DNA from: Adhaeretor mobilis
Lineage (GTDB): Bacteria > Planctomycetota > Planctomycetia > Pirellulales > Lacipirellulaceae
Direction of reading: 5' to 3'
Assembly: GCF_007741515.1 (NCBI RefSeq)
Contig: NZ_CP036263.1
Coordinates: 682,001 to 746,000 of the forward strand
DNA length: 64,000 bases
Shown one piece after another: positions 25,863-35,156 of the stretch. The translations under genes and the position numbers were made by a program. Within the stretch, counting starts at the first letter, position 1, and every line of letters begins with the position of its first letter. The notes under the pieces are model-generated. The model did no database searches. It saw nothing but the letters and a program-made list of their open reading frames with translations, and was not told the DNA's origin.

Positions 25863-26042
25863 ATGCCAGAAGATATTATCGAGCCCAAGCCGCCCGAAAC
25901 GGGCGACATGTACCGTTGCGAAAAATGTGATCTCGAGCTGCAAATCACCAAGCCATGCGAATGCGATGCCGAGTGCATGGACCTACAATGCTGCGGCGAG
26001 AAACTGAAGAAGGTCACCGAGCCGGAAGTGATGAATCCGTAG
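25863..26042 (+). CDS. Cys-rich mini-protein, rubredoxin/zinc-ribbon-like
   Basis: A 59-residue protein (MPEDIIEPKPPETGDMYRCE...) with eight cysteines: CEKC, CECDAEC, then LQCCGEKL. The pattern YRCEKCDLELQ plus CCGEKL resembles desulforedoxin/zinc-ribbon domains with two Cys pairs plus extra cysteines, so it probably binds iron or zinc. The ATG is preceded by cggagacacgacc, a good ribosome site. It is too short for confident family assignment. It follows the tandem membrane proteins by 140 bases. Confidence 0.65.
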   Translation: MPEDIIEPKPPETGDMYRCEKCDLELQITKPCECDAECMDLQCCGEKLKKVTEPEVMNP

Positions 26043-26077
26043 GGTAGGGCAGTTTTTTACTCGACGCTTAGCGGCTT

Positions 26078-26638
26078 TTAACCTGCCATGCGTCGGCCAT
26101 CGAATGGTATCGTCGCGGGTACCTCGGCCGCCTCGTAGCGGAATTGCATGAGATACGCATCTTCGGGCGAGTCGTCGTAGTAAGCTCGTAGCACGGTTGT
26201 GGCTTTGAAGCCACTTTCCTTGAAGAAAAGCTGCGCCGGTAGGTTTGTTTCGCGTACTTCTAGCGATATGCGCGTACGGCGCTGGCTGGAAAGTTTGCTG
26301 ACCAACTTGTCGACCATCTGACTGCCCACACCGTGGCGCTGAAATCCTTCAGCGACAGCAAAGTTGAGAATGTGCAACCGTGTTTTGTGTAGCTCGTAAA
26401 TCATAAAGCCGACCACACGCTCGCCATGCTCGGCCACCATGCCGATGCAATTGCGCTGGCGCAGACAACGGATGAAGTCTTCCTCGAACCAAGGGAACTC
26501 AAACGCGGTGCGCTCGATGTCGAGTACTTCGCTCATATCGCGACGAATCATCCAGCGAATGTGGACGCGCGTTTGCGGTTGAGCAACTCGCAGCTTGGTG
26601 CGTGACTGATTGGTGCTGGAATCTGGTGAGGCACCCAT
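26078..26638 (-). CDS. rimI: Ribosomal protein S18-alanine N-acetyltransferase-like GNAT
   Basis: The 186-residue protein has the RimI pattern: LDIERTAFEFPWFEEDFIRC, then VGFMIYELHKTRLHILNFAV, and the acetyl-CoA loop EGFQRHGVGSQMV, ending EVRETNLPAQLFFKESGFKA. RimI acetylates the N-terminal alanine of ribosomal protein S18; related enzymes act on other N-termini. The ATG at 26638 has gggaaggattccgcc upstream; codons further out are unlikely. It faces the two-paralogue/CDF cluster convergently. Confidence 0.8.
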   Translation of the reverse strand: MGASPDSSTNQSRTKLRVAQPQTRVHIRWMIRRDMSEVLDIERTAFEFPWFEEDFIRCLRQRNCIGMVAEHGERVVGFMIYELHKTRLHILNFAVAEGFQRHGVGSQMVDKLVSKLSSQRRTRISLEVRETNLPAQLFFKESGFKATTVLRAYYDDSPEDAYLMQFRYEAAEVPATIPFDGRRMAG

Positions 26639-27104
26639 GGCGGAATCCTTCCCTGCCGTAACCGAATGTTGTTGGGACGACGAACGCTTCGAAATGGTAT
26701 ACGCTCGAGCCGGTAATAATCGAATCGATAATGATCGAACGAAGGGCCTGCACAAAGCCAAGCCTCTTCGGATCGAGGCGGACGTTATCAAATGCCGCCC
26801 TATGTGCCAACCGTAATTCAGAAGCCAATTGGGCCAACTCTTGGAATGCGAATAGTTCATAGGAGGAGAGTCCGTAGTACAAAGCGTCCCGTATGTAGTT
26901 CTACGACCCTCCTATTACAACGGTTTTTATGGCTAATGGGAATATCAGGTTTCGAGTCAGGTTTTCGATTGCGAAATACCGCATGATTGAGGCGACTCTG
27001 CCAGCACGAACGGCCTAGGGGGGTACACTTGTGCGGTCCTTCACCAAACGACCAAGAGACCCCAGTTCCCCACCCATCCCGCTTTCCCCCCGTGTTGGCC
27101 CGCC
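26639..27104. other. Intergenic region between divergent rimI and membrane-protein genes
   Basis: About 466 bases that must carry two promoters. Short frames here are mostly extensions of rimI with poor coding character. No repeat or RNA gene is visible. Confidence 0.35.
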
Positions 27105-28949
27105 GTGCAAGCGCATGCTCAGGCAGTCTCTGCTAAGCCCGTCCCGGATCGAGCTGATGCCAATCAGGTCGACGCTCCTGTAGACACCGCCCAGGCAAAG
27201 CGTGCCTATCGCCTCCTAAAAATCGGAGTCGTGGCAACGCTCGCTCTCAGCTGCGCCATTCCCGTATCGTTGAACTTGGTGGATCCCGATCTGTGGGGGC
27301 ACGTGCAGTACGGACAAGATTGGCTAGAGGACGGGCACTTGCACCGTACCGCCACGCATACCTATACGGCGGTCGATCACCCGTGGATTAATCACGAAAA
27401 TGCCGCTGAGCTAGTGTTCGCCCTTGGCTACGAGAAGCTGGGCATCTACCCGCTGGTGCTGCTCAAGTGCCTACTGGGCCTGGGCATTCTCACGACGATG
27501 GCGCTCGTAGCAAGGCTACACGGCGTGAAGATGATTGCCGCTTGGGCACTGCTGCTACTGGTCGCGGCAAACTTGCAAGCCTTTTTCCCACTGAGACCTC
27601 AGCTCCTTAGCTTTCTTCTATTCACCATCGCGATGGTTTGTGTGGATCGCGGGTTTGCCTTCTGGTACGACGAAGGCCGTTCAGGGAGCCGCATGCGACT
27701 CAAGTGGCTCTTACCGCTACCGATGATTTTTGCCGTGTGGGTGAATTCCCACGGCGCTTTTGTTGCCGGGTTGGCTATCGTCGGTACGCTGCTGGCCGGG
27801 CGAATGATTGAAGCCTGGTTGCGTGAAGGACGAGACTCGCTGAAAACACAAATCACCCTCGCGTTTGTCGGCCTCAGTTGCATTGCCGCTACGTTTGTGA
27901 ATCCTTACGGACTTGGCATGCACGAGTGGTTGCTGAACTCTCTGGGCGAACCGCGCCCCGAAATCACAGAGTGGGCCGCCCCTTCGATGAGCGATCCTGT
28001 ATTCTGGCCGTTCGTGACGCTCGCTCTAGTAGTCGTTAGCTGCTTGGTTGGAACGAAACGGACGCGCGACTGGCCGCAGATCGTGGTCTTCGCGCTCGTA
28101 GGATGGCAGGCTGCTTCGCACTTGCGACACATCGCCTTTTTCGCGCTGCTGGCTGGCTTCTGGTTGCCCGGACATTTCCAGTCGGCAATCGCCCGCTTGC
28201 GACCCACAGGCAATAAGAAGCTGGCCGTGGTGCTACCCTCGCGTCGCGTCCGCAGCGTGATGAGCATTCTGATTCTCGGTGCGATGACGCTGCAAAGCAT
28301 CGCACTGTTTGGCCGCCTGAGCAACTTTCAAGTATCTCGCGACAAGTATCCTGTGGACGCAATGCAGTACATGGTCGATCACGGCGTGCAGGGCCGGGTA
28401 GTCGTGAACTTCAACTGGGCCCAGTACGCGATTGCCGCGCTGTCGCCCCATTCGACGGTTGCCTTCGACGGTCGATTCCGTACCTGCTACCCGCAAGAAG
28501 TCGTGGACATGCACTTTGACTTTATCTTTGGGGAGCAGAAAACGCTCCGCCATCGCAGCAAGAATTCACCAACGATCAGCGAGAACCAGTTCCGCATCCT
28601 GGATCACCACTCGCCTGATATCGTGCTGCTCGATCGTTCCTACACAAACGCTGCGGACGTCTTGCAACAAGTCGCAAGCCGCCCTTCGCCTGAATGGACG
28701 ATGCTCTATCGAGATGAAATTGCCGAAGTTTGGGGTCGCACGGTTCGCTTTGCCAATCCTGCGAGTGAAGACTTTATTCCGATCGCGATGAGAGTCGAAA
28801 ACAACACGCCACTCCAGGGGGCTCTCGACTGGCCCGCACTCCCCGACTACAGCAAGTACAAGCAGGTGCAAGCGTTTCGTGCCCAACGCGACGACGCAAG
28901 CCAGCTAGACCAGGTTAGCAATCGCCAAAAGTCGGATATCGGTGCCTAG
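27105..28949 (+). CDS. Polytopic membrane protein, GT-C-like
   Basis: The 614-residue protein has about ten hydrophobic segments and a luminal-like loop after the first helix with NLVDPDLWGHVQYGQDWL, an acidic D-x-D motif in the position seen in GT-C glycosyltransferases and the related unknown membrane proteins of planctomycetes. A soluble C-terminal domain (about 430-560) includes VVNFNWAQYAIAALSPH. The start is GTG at 27105 in a C-rich leader with no strong ribosome site. A GT2 glycosyltransferase follows 59 bases later in the same direction, so a role in glycan or lipid-linked sugar transfer is inferred, not shown. Confidence 0.7.
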   Translation: MQAHAQAVSAKPVPDRADANQVDAPVDTAQAKRAYRLLKIGVVATLALSCAIPVSLNLVDPDLWGHVQYGQDWLEDGHLHRTATHTYTAVDHPWINHENAAELVFALGYEKLGIYPLVLLKCLLGLGILTTMALVARLHGVKMIAAWALLLLVAANLQAFFPLRPQLLSFLLFTIAMVCVDRGFAFWYDEGRSGSRMRLKWLLPLPMIFAVWVNSHGAFVAGLAIVGTLLAGRMIEAWLREGRDSLKTQITLAFVGLSCIAATFVNPYGLGMHEWLLNSLGEPRPEITEWAAPSMSDPVFWPFVTLALVVVSCLVGTKRTRDWPQIVVFALVGWQAASHLRHIAFFALLAGFWLPGHFQSAIARLRPTGNKKLAVVLPSRRVRSVMSILILGAMTLQSIALFGRLSNFQVSRDKYPVDAMQYMVDHGVQGRVVVNFNWAQYAIAALSPHSTVAFDGRFRTCYPQEVVDMHFDFIFGEQKTLRHRSKNSPTISENQFRILDHHSPDIVLLDRSYTNAADVLQQVASRPSPEWTMLYRDEIAEVWGRTVRFANPASEDFIPIAMRVENNTPLQGALDWPALPDYSKYKQVQAFRAQRDDASQLDQVSNRQKSDIGA

Positions 28950-29008
28950 CACTACGACTTCCCAAATATTCTCGGTTCAAGCAAGACACCCTACCCCATT
29001 CCGATGCC

Positions 29009-29887
29009 ATGAAAACTGCGAACACTAAGACAACCGACACGACTTCTGTCTCCGGCCAACTTTCCGGTGCGCCTTACCTCGATGGTGTGAAGCTAGATCA
29101 GTCGCACGTTGATCGTATCGAAGCAACGTTCGAGATTGCCGAGCAAACACTAGAAGTTGTGCGAGAGATGGACGCCGCTCCACCCGTCGAAGCACGCAAG
29201 AAGACTGACTTGAGTGTCTCGGTAGTGATTCCGGTCTACAACGAGCGCAATACGGTTGTCGAGATTGTTCGTCGCGTGCAAGCGGTGGGCATTCACAAGG
29301 AGATCATCCTCGTCGACGATTTTAGCATGGATGGCACGCGCAAGATATTGCTCGAACTGGAGCGCGAGCCGGACATCCACGTGATCCTGCACGGCTACAA
29401 CCGCGGAAAAGGCGCTGCCTTAAAAACGGCATTCGCCCAAGTCACTGGCGACGTGGTGATGATTCAAGACGCGGACCTCGAGTACAACCCGAACGACCTT
29501 CCGCGACTCCTAGAAGCCGTCCAAGCAGGCGCCGATGTGGTCTACGGTTCGCGATTTCTCGAGAACGCTGCCGAAAACGATCCTTCACGCTTGCACCGCT
29601 TTGGCAACTGGGCGCTCACCACTGCCTCGAACTACATCACCGGGCAGCAGCTCACCGATATGGAAACCTGCTATAAGGTCTTCCGTCGTGAGGCGCTAGA
29701 GCGAGTTAGTATTGAGCAAGAGCGGTTTGGCTTTGAGCCGGAGATCACTGCAAAACTCTCGCAGCTTGGGTACAAGATCGAAGAACACCCGATCAGCTAC
29801 AACAGTCGTGGCTATGACGCCGGGAAAAAAATCGGCATCGGCGATGCCCTCAGCGCCCTATTCTGCATCGCCAAGTATCGAAAATAA
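29009..29887 (+). CDS. GT2-family glycosyltransferase, DPM1-like
   Basis: The 292-residue cytosolic enzyme has the GT2 core: VSVVIPVYNERNTVVEIVRR, the nucleotide-sugar site EIILVDDFSMDGTRK, RGKGAALKTAF, and the D-x-D motif VVMIQDADLEYNPND with SRF and QLTDMETCYKVFRRE further on. This pattern matches dolichol/polyprenyl-phosphate mannosyl- or glucosyltransferases without the membrane helices. It probably makes a polyprenyl-phosphate sugar donor. The preceding GT-C-like membrane protein is a natural partner. An N-terminal 60-residue region (ANTKTTDTTSVSGQLSGAPY) is low-complexity. Confidence 0.9.
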   Translation: MKTANTKTTDTTSVSGQLSGAPYLDGVKLDQSHVDRIEATFEIAEQTLEVVREMDAAPPVEARKKTDLSVSVVIPVYNERNTVVEIVRRVQAVGIHKEIILVDDFSMDGTRKILLELEREPDIHVILHGYNRGKGAALKTAFAQVTGDVVMIQDADLEYNPNDLPRLLEAVQAGADVVYGSRFLENAAENDPSRLHRFGNWALTTASNYITGQQLTDMETCYKVFRREALERVSIEQERFGFEPEITAKLSQLGYKIEEHPISYNSRGYDAGKKIGIGDALSALFCIAKYRK

Positions 29888-29924
29888 CTGGCAGGCTGTG
29901 TTCACTGCTCAGGGCAAGGTGTGA

Positions 29925-30521
29925 CTACTTGGCCGGCTCCGCAGAAAGCGGAATTACTGGCGACTCTTCCACCGCCGTAGGGCGTTCGACTTTGCCGAAG
30001 AGGTGGCCGCCGTGATTGCCGCCGCTCCAGTATCCGGCGTAGTGATCGCGGTAGATCATCACTCGCGCGTCGAACTGCCCCAGCCCGATGACCGGTGCTT
30101 TGTCGACGGTGATCACCGGCGTATCACCGGCCCAGAGAATCGGTAGCGTTAACGGCACGGTGACGTCGTGCTCGCCGTACTGAATTCGTGCTTTGAATAG
30201 CCACTGGTTGTTTCCCAAATGCCTGACGGCCGCTAGCTCGTAACGCTCAGCCTGGGGCAGTGCGTCTGCTTGGGTGCTGTCGGTAAATCGACCTACGAGC
30301 GTGGCACCGCTAAGCGCTTTTTCGAGCTCTGCGAGACGTGCCTGATGCTTGCTGGCCTTATCGATGGCTAGATCAGCAACCTTCGCCTCAGCAGCCTTTG
30401 TTTCGGCTGGCGAAGTCTTAGGAACAGCTATCACCGCTTCGGCGCTGGCAATACCTGGAACCAGTAGCAGGAAATACCCACTGAATAGGTGGCAAATAAT
30501 GGGCTGCAATAAACGAGACAT
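29925..30521 (-). CDS. Secreted protein of a planctomycete-type family
   Basis: The 198-residue product has a signal peptide (LFSGYFLLLVPGIASA, cleaved near residue 28), a coiled helical stretch rich in Ala/Lys (about 40-70), then a beta-rich domain with LGNNQWLFKARIQYGEHDVT, ILWAGDTPVITVDKAPVIGL and ARVMIYRDHYAGYWSGGNHG. The last segment resembles small conserved secreted proteins seen in many planctomycetes, of unknown function. The ATG at 30521 has tgaggatcacg before it; a TTG at 30533 is less likely. Confidence 0.65.
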   Translation of the reverse strand: MSRLLQPIICHLFSGYFLLLVPGIASAEAVIAVPKTSPAETKAAEAKVADLAIDKASKHQARLAELEKALSGATLVGRFTDSTQADALPQAERYELAAVRHLGNNQWLFKARIQYGEHDVTVPLTLPILWAGDTPVITVDKAPVIGLGQFDARVMIYRDHYAGYWSGGNHGGHLFGKVERPTAVEESPVIPLSAEPAK

Positions 30522-30615
30522 CGTGATCCTCAATGGCAGATTTCAAGTACGCGATATAGATGCGAGACTGTCATTCTAGCTAGTCGTGGTCGCCAATGCC
30601 AAAGTCTCGCACGCA

Positions 30616-31122
30616 TTAGCGAAGTGGCGGGTAGTAGCCGCCGACGTTTAGAAACTGAGTCGCGTGCCCGGTGTTCGCTACACCATCAGTCGCTGAGGGA
30701 GCTCCGGGAGGGGCTGCCACCTGGCGAACCTCATTCTGCAGGTTGCGAATTTGGCTTGTCTGCCGCTGCTGGCGTTGTCGCTGTTGGAGTTGAGGACGCA
30801 CGTAGGCGTAGTAATTTGGGATCGCGAATTCCGATTCTTGGTAGTCCAGCGCCAAGTAAGGACTGATATTCGATTGCTGCGTAACATTCGAGAATGGTTT
30901 TCGCTGCGGTCTCGCCGGCGATGTGGCTACGGTTTGAATCGCAGCCGGTTGGCGACGCGCTGTCTGCGTTGGCGGAGTCTGCGTGCGACTACCTGCAAAA
31001 TAACGCATGGCCGGATTGCTATATCCGTTGGTCCTGCCAAATGCGGAAGGAGTCTGGGTTTGCGCAGATCCTGCCTGGGACAAGCTGAAAAACAGGACCG
31101 CACTGCAAATCAAAACACGCAT
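30616..31122 (-). CDS. Secreted Gln-rich protein
   Basis: The 168-residue protein has a signal peptide (VLICSAVLFFSLSQAGSA), then a Thr/Gln/Pro-rich region, and a conserved-looking motif SPYLALDYQESEFAIPNYYA followed by YVRPQLQQRQRQQRQ, a strongly Gln/Arg-rich helix. No enzyme domain is seen. The ribosome site ggagctactcg is clear. Probably a small envelope or extracellular protein; the function is unknown. Confidence 0.6.
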   Translation of the reverse strand: MRVLICSAVLFFSLSQAGSAQTQTPSAFGRTNGYSNPAMRYFAGSRTQTPPTQTARRQPAAIQTVATSPARPQRKPFSNVTQQSNISPYLALDYQESEFAIPNYYAYVRPQLQQRQRQQRQTSQIRNLQNEVRQVAAPPGAPSATDGVANTGHATQFLNVGGYYPPLR

Positions 31123-31639
31123 CGAGTAGCTCCTTCAGAAGAGATGCCGACCCATGAGGAGGCCGTACTTTCTTCTTAATCGGCAAAGTCAGTAGGCAAG
31201 CTTGCGTGCAACTTCGGAGTTGGCTACATGTGCTAGCACTGTCACTAGCAATAATGGAAACATACGAATATCTCTTGGTCGCTGGCAAGCGAGCTCGACT
31301 TTTCTCGCCTACTTTTCCCCTAAGGGTGCGTGGCGATACTTCTTGGGGCACGCCTTGCAGTTGGTGTTGATGCGTAAAGCACAAGAATCCAACAAGCTAA
31401 TTGCTGGGCCACGGGTGACTCCTTCTCGCCGTCGTAGGATTGCTTCCAACGCTTGAGCCGCCGCCGCCGACTCTTTCAGCAGATACTGGAACCCCGCGGA
31501 ATCTTGCTGCACATCCGCAGGGCACAGCACTTCAGGCATAGTGCGCAGCAACTCGGAGAAACGGACGAGACACTAGTGAGGCACCGGCAGTGAATATCGA
31601 CAACTAATTCCTTTCGGAATTCGCATCACTGGTTTCGGC
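31123..31639. other. Intergenic region with one weak small open frame
   Basis: About 517 bases between the Gln-rich protein and the CBS gene. The only candidate is a 76-codon frame on the minus strand (listed separately). No repeat, tRNA or hairpin stands out. Confidence 0.35.
31309..31539 (-). CDS. Possible small Cys-containing protein
   Basis: A 76-codon frame (MPEVLCPADVQQDSAGFQYL..) has codon use like neighbouring genes, including an Ala-rich helix and a C-terminal CALRINTNCKACPKKYRHAP with three cysteines in a metal-binding-like spacing. No good ribosome site is visible and no family is recognised. It may be spurious. Confidence 0.3.
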   Translation of the reverse strand: MPEVLCPADVQQDSAGFQYLLKESAAAAQALEAILRRREGVTRGPAISLLDSCALRINTNCKACPKKYRHAPLGEK

Positions 31640-32158
31640 CTACTGTTCGGAATTCGAGCGATCCGTCAGATAACCCAAAATGTCCCGGATCGAAATCACG
31701 CCAGTGAGCTTATCACCTTCGAGTATCGGGATGTGGCGGAAGCCACCCAGGTTCATATGATGCAAAGCGAAGGCGATTTTGTCGCGGCCTTGCAGCGTGA
31801 CGGGCTTGGACGTCATGACGCTGCTGATGGGGCGATCGGCCCGCTCGGCGGCATCGATGTTGATCTTATTGAGCGCGTCGCGTTCGGTGAAGATTCCTTC
31901 AAGCTGGTCGTTCTCGACCACCATGACACAGCCGATGCGCTTCTCGACCATCGTTCTTAGTACTTCGGCAATCGTAGCTGATGGGGAGACTGCTAACGGC
32001 TCGTTCGGGTTAAGTGACGAGATGCGATCTTTTACCAGACCACGTTCGGTCTCGGAGAGCTCTTGAGCGAGCCCGACGTCGGTCAACGATTGCTGACAAT
32101 CGTCGCACAGGTCGGAACCTTCGGTGTTTTCTTTTCCACAGAAAGGGCAAACGATCAT
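31640..32158 (-). CDS. Zinc-ribbon plus two-CBS-domain protein
   Basis: The 172-residue protein has an N-terminal zinc ribbon (CPFCGKENTEGSDLCDDC) and two CBS motifs, LAVSPSATIAEVLRTMVEKR and PVTLQGRDKIAFALHHMNLG, the latter ending with GVISIRDILGYL. CBS pairs bind adenine nucleotides and regulate a partner. The ATG at 32158 overlaps the stop of korB by the sequence ATGA, so it is translationally coupled to that gene. It is the last gene of a minus-strand cluster with korA-korB; it may sense the cell's adenylate state for that enzyme. Confidence 0.83.
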   Translation of the reverse strand: MIVCPFCGKENTEGSDLCDDCQQSLTDVGLAQELSETERGLVKDRISSLNPNEPLAVSPSATIAEVLRTMVEKRIGCVMVVENDQLEGIFTERDALNKINIDAAERADRPISSVMTSKPVTLQGRDKIAFALHHMNLGGFRHIPILEGDKLTGVISIRDILGYLTDRSNSEQ

Positions 32159-33180
32159 TTCACGTCCCACGTTTCGCCAGCGTTAAATAAATCATCCAGA
32201 TTTCCCTTGCCGTGCTGCTTGCGTGCCTCTTCCACCTGAGCGTTAATCATCTCGTCGTATTGCGGGGCTTTTACAGAACGGAACACACCGATTGGCTCGG
32301 GGAAGCCGTCCTCGTAACGCATCCGGCTGAGCAAGTAAGCAAGGCTTGGCTCGGGGCTTTTCTCGTCGTGAAACAGCAGGTCGTCTTCCTTGATGCCTTT
32401 GCCCAACTCCACGACTTCGGGATCAAGGCCATTGAGGCGAATGCCCTTATCGCGATCCTTGCCGAAAATGAGCGGCTTGCCGTGTTGCAGTTCGAGCGTA
32501 GTCTCCAGCTTCGTTTGTCGATTCGTGGCGTACTCCCACGCACCATCGTTGAATACGTTGCAGTTTTGGTACACCTCAAGGAATGCTGTGCCCCGATGCT
32601 CGGCAGCGCGCTTGAGCATCTCGCTAAGGTGCTTGATATTCGTGTCAATCGAACGAGCTACAAACGTCGCTTCCGCGCCGATAGCGATCGACAGCGGGTG
32701 CAATGGATTGTCGATAGCACCCATCGGGGTGCTTTTGGTTTTCTTCCCCAACGGCGAGGTGGGGGAGTACTGCCCTTTGGTCAAGCCATAGATGCGATTG
32801 TTGAACAGAATGATGTTGAGATCCATATTGCGGCGGATGCAATGCATCAAGTGGTTGCCGCCAATGGAAAGGCCGTCGCCGTCGCCGGTGACAACCCAAA
32901 CTTGCAGGTCGGGACGCGTGGACTTCAATCCCGTGGCTACGGCAGGTGCGCGTCCGTGGATGGAGTGCATGCCGTACGTGTTCATGTAATACGGGAAGCG
33001 GCTGGAGCAACCGATACCGCTGATGAATACGATTTTCTCGCGAGGCAGACCCAAGGTCGGTAAGACCTTTTTCATCTGCGCGAGGATCGAGTAGTCGCCG
33101 CAACCGGGGCACCAACGGACATCCTGATCGCTGGCAAAGTCAGCTGGCTTGAGGACGGGTAGGGGAGTTTCAATGCTCAT
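32155..33180 (-). CDS. korB: 2-oxoacid:ferredoxin oxidoreductase, beta subunit
   Basis: The 341-residue subunit binds thiamine diphosphate. It has WCPGCGDYSILAQMKKVLP (cysteines and the conserved GCGH-like start), HSIHGRAPAVATGLK and the ThDP/Mg motif VVTGDGDGLSIGGNHLMHCI, then NRIYGLTKGQYSPTS, characteristic of 2-oxoglutarate/2-oxoacid:ferredoxin oxidoreductase beta chains. With the alpha chain encoded upstream it oxidises a 2-oxoacid, usually 2-oxoglutarate, to an acyl-CoA and reduces ferredoxin. The exact substrate cannot be fixed by eye. It is 116 bases after korA. Confidence 0.93.
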   Translation of the reverse strand: MSIETPLPVLKPADFASDQDVRWCPGCGDYSILAQMKKVLPTLGLPREKIVFISGIGCSSRFPYYMNTYGMHSIHGRAPAVATGLKSTRPDLQVWVVTGDGDGLSIGGNHLMHCIRRNMDLNIILFNNRIYGLTKGQYSPTSPLGKKTKSTPMGAIDNPLHPLSIAIGAEATFVARSIDTNIKHLSEMLKRAAEHRGTAFLEVYQNCNVFNDGAWEYATNRQTKLETTLELQHGKPLIFGKDRDKGIRLNGLDPEVVELGKGIKEDDLLFHDEKSPEPSLAYLLSRMRYEDGFPEPIGVFRSVKAPQYDEMINAQVEEARKQHGKGNLDDLFNAGETWDVK

Positions 33181-33296
33181 TGTCTGTGGTAGCTATTGGT
33201 AGGTAGTAGTTAGCTGTTTCAGTGACACGTTTGTCATTACTCGGTCGCTGTTGCTCGCTTGAAATGATATGCCCTCTTGGGCTCTTAGTCCTTCTT

Positions 33297-35156
33297 CTAA
33301 ACCATCTCATCAATCTTCGCGCTGATCTCCGCAACGCTGAACGGTTTGCCTTGCACCTTATTAAGCCCTTGTGCATCAACCAGGAAGCGATCGCGGATGA
33401 TGCTGCGGAGCTGGCCCATGTTGAGTTCGGGGATCAATACCTGTTTGAATCCGTTGAGAATTGCTTCCAGTTCCTTGGGAAACGGATTGATATAACGCAA
33501 GTGGCAGTGGCTGACCTTCTTGCCAGCGGCTTGTGCCTTTCGCACGGCTGTCGTACAGCTGCCGTAGGTGCCGCCCCAGCTAAGAACCAGCAAGTCGCCG
33601 GTTTTCTCGCCATTGACTTCTTGCTCGGGAATATCGTCGGCCACCAGATCGACCTTCCGCTGACGCACGTCGGTCATGTGCTGGTGATTCTCAGGGTCGT
33701 AGCTCACATTGCCCGTACCGTCGGCCTTCTCCAGGCCGCCCAGGCGATGCTCTAGACCAGGCGTGCCAGGCACGGCCCAAGGGCGAGCCAAATTGTCGTC
33801 GCGTGTGTAGGGGTCAAACTGCTTGAAGTTTTCGTCGCTGTCATCCTGAGCTTCGGGATGGCTGATCTTGATTTTAGGCAGTTCAGACATCTTGGGAATG
33901 CGCCACGGCTCCGACCCGTTTGCGATGTAGCCATCTGTAAGTAGGAATACGGGCATCATGTATTTGCTCGAGATGCGCCACGCTTCTTGAGCAGCATAAA
34001 AACAATCGGCAGGTCCGCTGGCAGAGATGATGCACATGGGGCACTCGCCGTTGCGGCCGTACATGGCTTGCCACAGGTCAGACTGCTCTGTTTTGGTAGG
34101 TAGTCCCGTCGAAGGTCCGCCGCGTTGCACGTTGATCACGATCATCGGCAACTCGGTAATCACGGCCAAGCCCAAGGCTTCGCCCTTAAGCGCGATGCCT
34201 GGGCCGCTACTGGCAGTGACGGCCATGGCGCCAGCAAAGGCGGCACCAATCGTGGAAGTCACGGCAGCGATTTCATCTTCTGCCTGGAAGGTGAGCACGT
34301 CGTAGTGCTTGTGCTTGGAAAGTTCGTGCAGAATGTCGCTTGCCGGGGTAATTGGGTAAGCGCCCAAGAACAGACGCTTCTCCGAAAGTTGTGCTGCAGC
34401 TAGCAGGCCCCAAGCGAGCGCGGTGTTGCCCATGATATTGCGATACGTGCCGGCCGGGAGTTCGGCCGGATCGACATGGTACTGTGTGTTGATCGCTTCG
34501 ACGGTCTCACCGTAGTGGAAACCGGCTTTAAGCGCCTTGGTATTCGCCTGGGCGACTTCTGGCTTCTTGCCAAACTTGTTCTCGATGAAGCGTAGTGTGG
34601 GATCAAGCGAGCGATCGTAAAGCCAGAATACCAATCCCATTGCGAAGAAGTTACGGCAGCGGTCCGCTTCCTTTTGACTCAGGCCCAAACCCTCGACGGC
34701 CAATCGCACGAGCTTGGTCATCTCGACCGAATGCAGTTTGTACTTGTCGAGACTGCCATCTTCGAGTGGGTTGGTGTCGTAACCGGCTTGCTCCAAGCCC
34801 TTTTTGTCGAAGGCATCATTGTTGACCAACAGGATGCCATTGTCACGCAGATCGGCCACGTTGGTCGCTAAAGCCGCGGGGTTCATGGCAACCAGGGCAT
34901 CAACCGTATCGCCCGGGGTGTAGATTTCGTTGCTGGAGAAGTGGATCTGAAAACCAGAAACGCCGGCTTTGGTACCGCGAGGAGCGCGAATTTCGGCCGG
35001 AAAGTCGGGAAAGGTCGCCACGTCGTTACCGGCCAGTGCGGAAGTGGTGGTGAACTGAGTTCCGGCCAATTGCATGCCGTCGCCAGAGTCGCCACAGAAG
35101 CGAACGGTCGCTTCTTCAACATTAGAGATTTGCTTTTCAGGTGCTGCGGTAGACAT
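33297..35156 (-). CDS. korA: 2-oxoacid:ferredoxin oxidoreductase, alpha subunit (gamma-alpha fusion)
   Basis: The 619-residue protein has a gamma domain first (about 15-200, RFCGDSGDGMQLAGTQFTTT and DFPAEIRAPRGTKAG), then the alpha domain (AYPITPASDILHELSK, SSGPGIALKGEALGLAVITE, and PTGLPTKTEQSDLWQA). This gamma-alpha fusion is the standard KorA form. A clear ATG follows cttcgg. It is the second gene of the cluster, 100 bases after a CBS-domain gene, and needs korB and a ferredoxin. Confidence 0.93.
   Translation of the reverse strand: MSTAAPEKQISNVEEATVRFCGDSGDGMQLAGTQFTTTSALAGNDVATFPDFPAEIRAPRGTKAGVSGFQIHFSSNEIYTPGDTVDALVAMNPAALATNVADLRDNGILLVNNDAFDKKGLEQAGYDTNPLEDGSLDKYKLHSVEMTKLVRLAVEGLGLSQKEADRCRNFFAMGLVFWLYDRSLDPTLRFIENKFGKKPEVAQANTKALKAGFHYGETVEAINTQYHVDPAELPAGTYRNIMGNTALAWGLLAAAQLSEKRLFLGAYPITPASDILHELSKHKHYDVLTFQAEDEIAAVTSTIGAAFAGAMAVTASSGPGIALKGEALGLAVITELPMIVINVQRGGPSTGLPTKTEQSDLWQAMYGRNGECPMCIISASGPADCFYAAQEAWRISSKYMMPVFLLTDGYIANGSEPWRIPKMSELPKIKISHPEAQDDSDENFKQFDPYTRDDNLARPWAVPGTPGLEHRLGGLEKADGTGNVSYDPENHQHMTDVRQRKVDLVADDIPEQEVNGEKTGDLLVLSWGGTYGSCTTAVRKAQAAGKKVSHCHLRYINPFPKELEAILNGFKQVLIPELNMGQLRSIIRDRFLVDAQGLNKVQGKPFSVAEISAKIDEMV

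Noticed and set aside
32212..33063. Long open frame antisense to korB
   Set aside because: Same reason: antisense to an unambiguous enzyme, with no family features.
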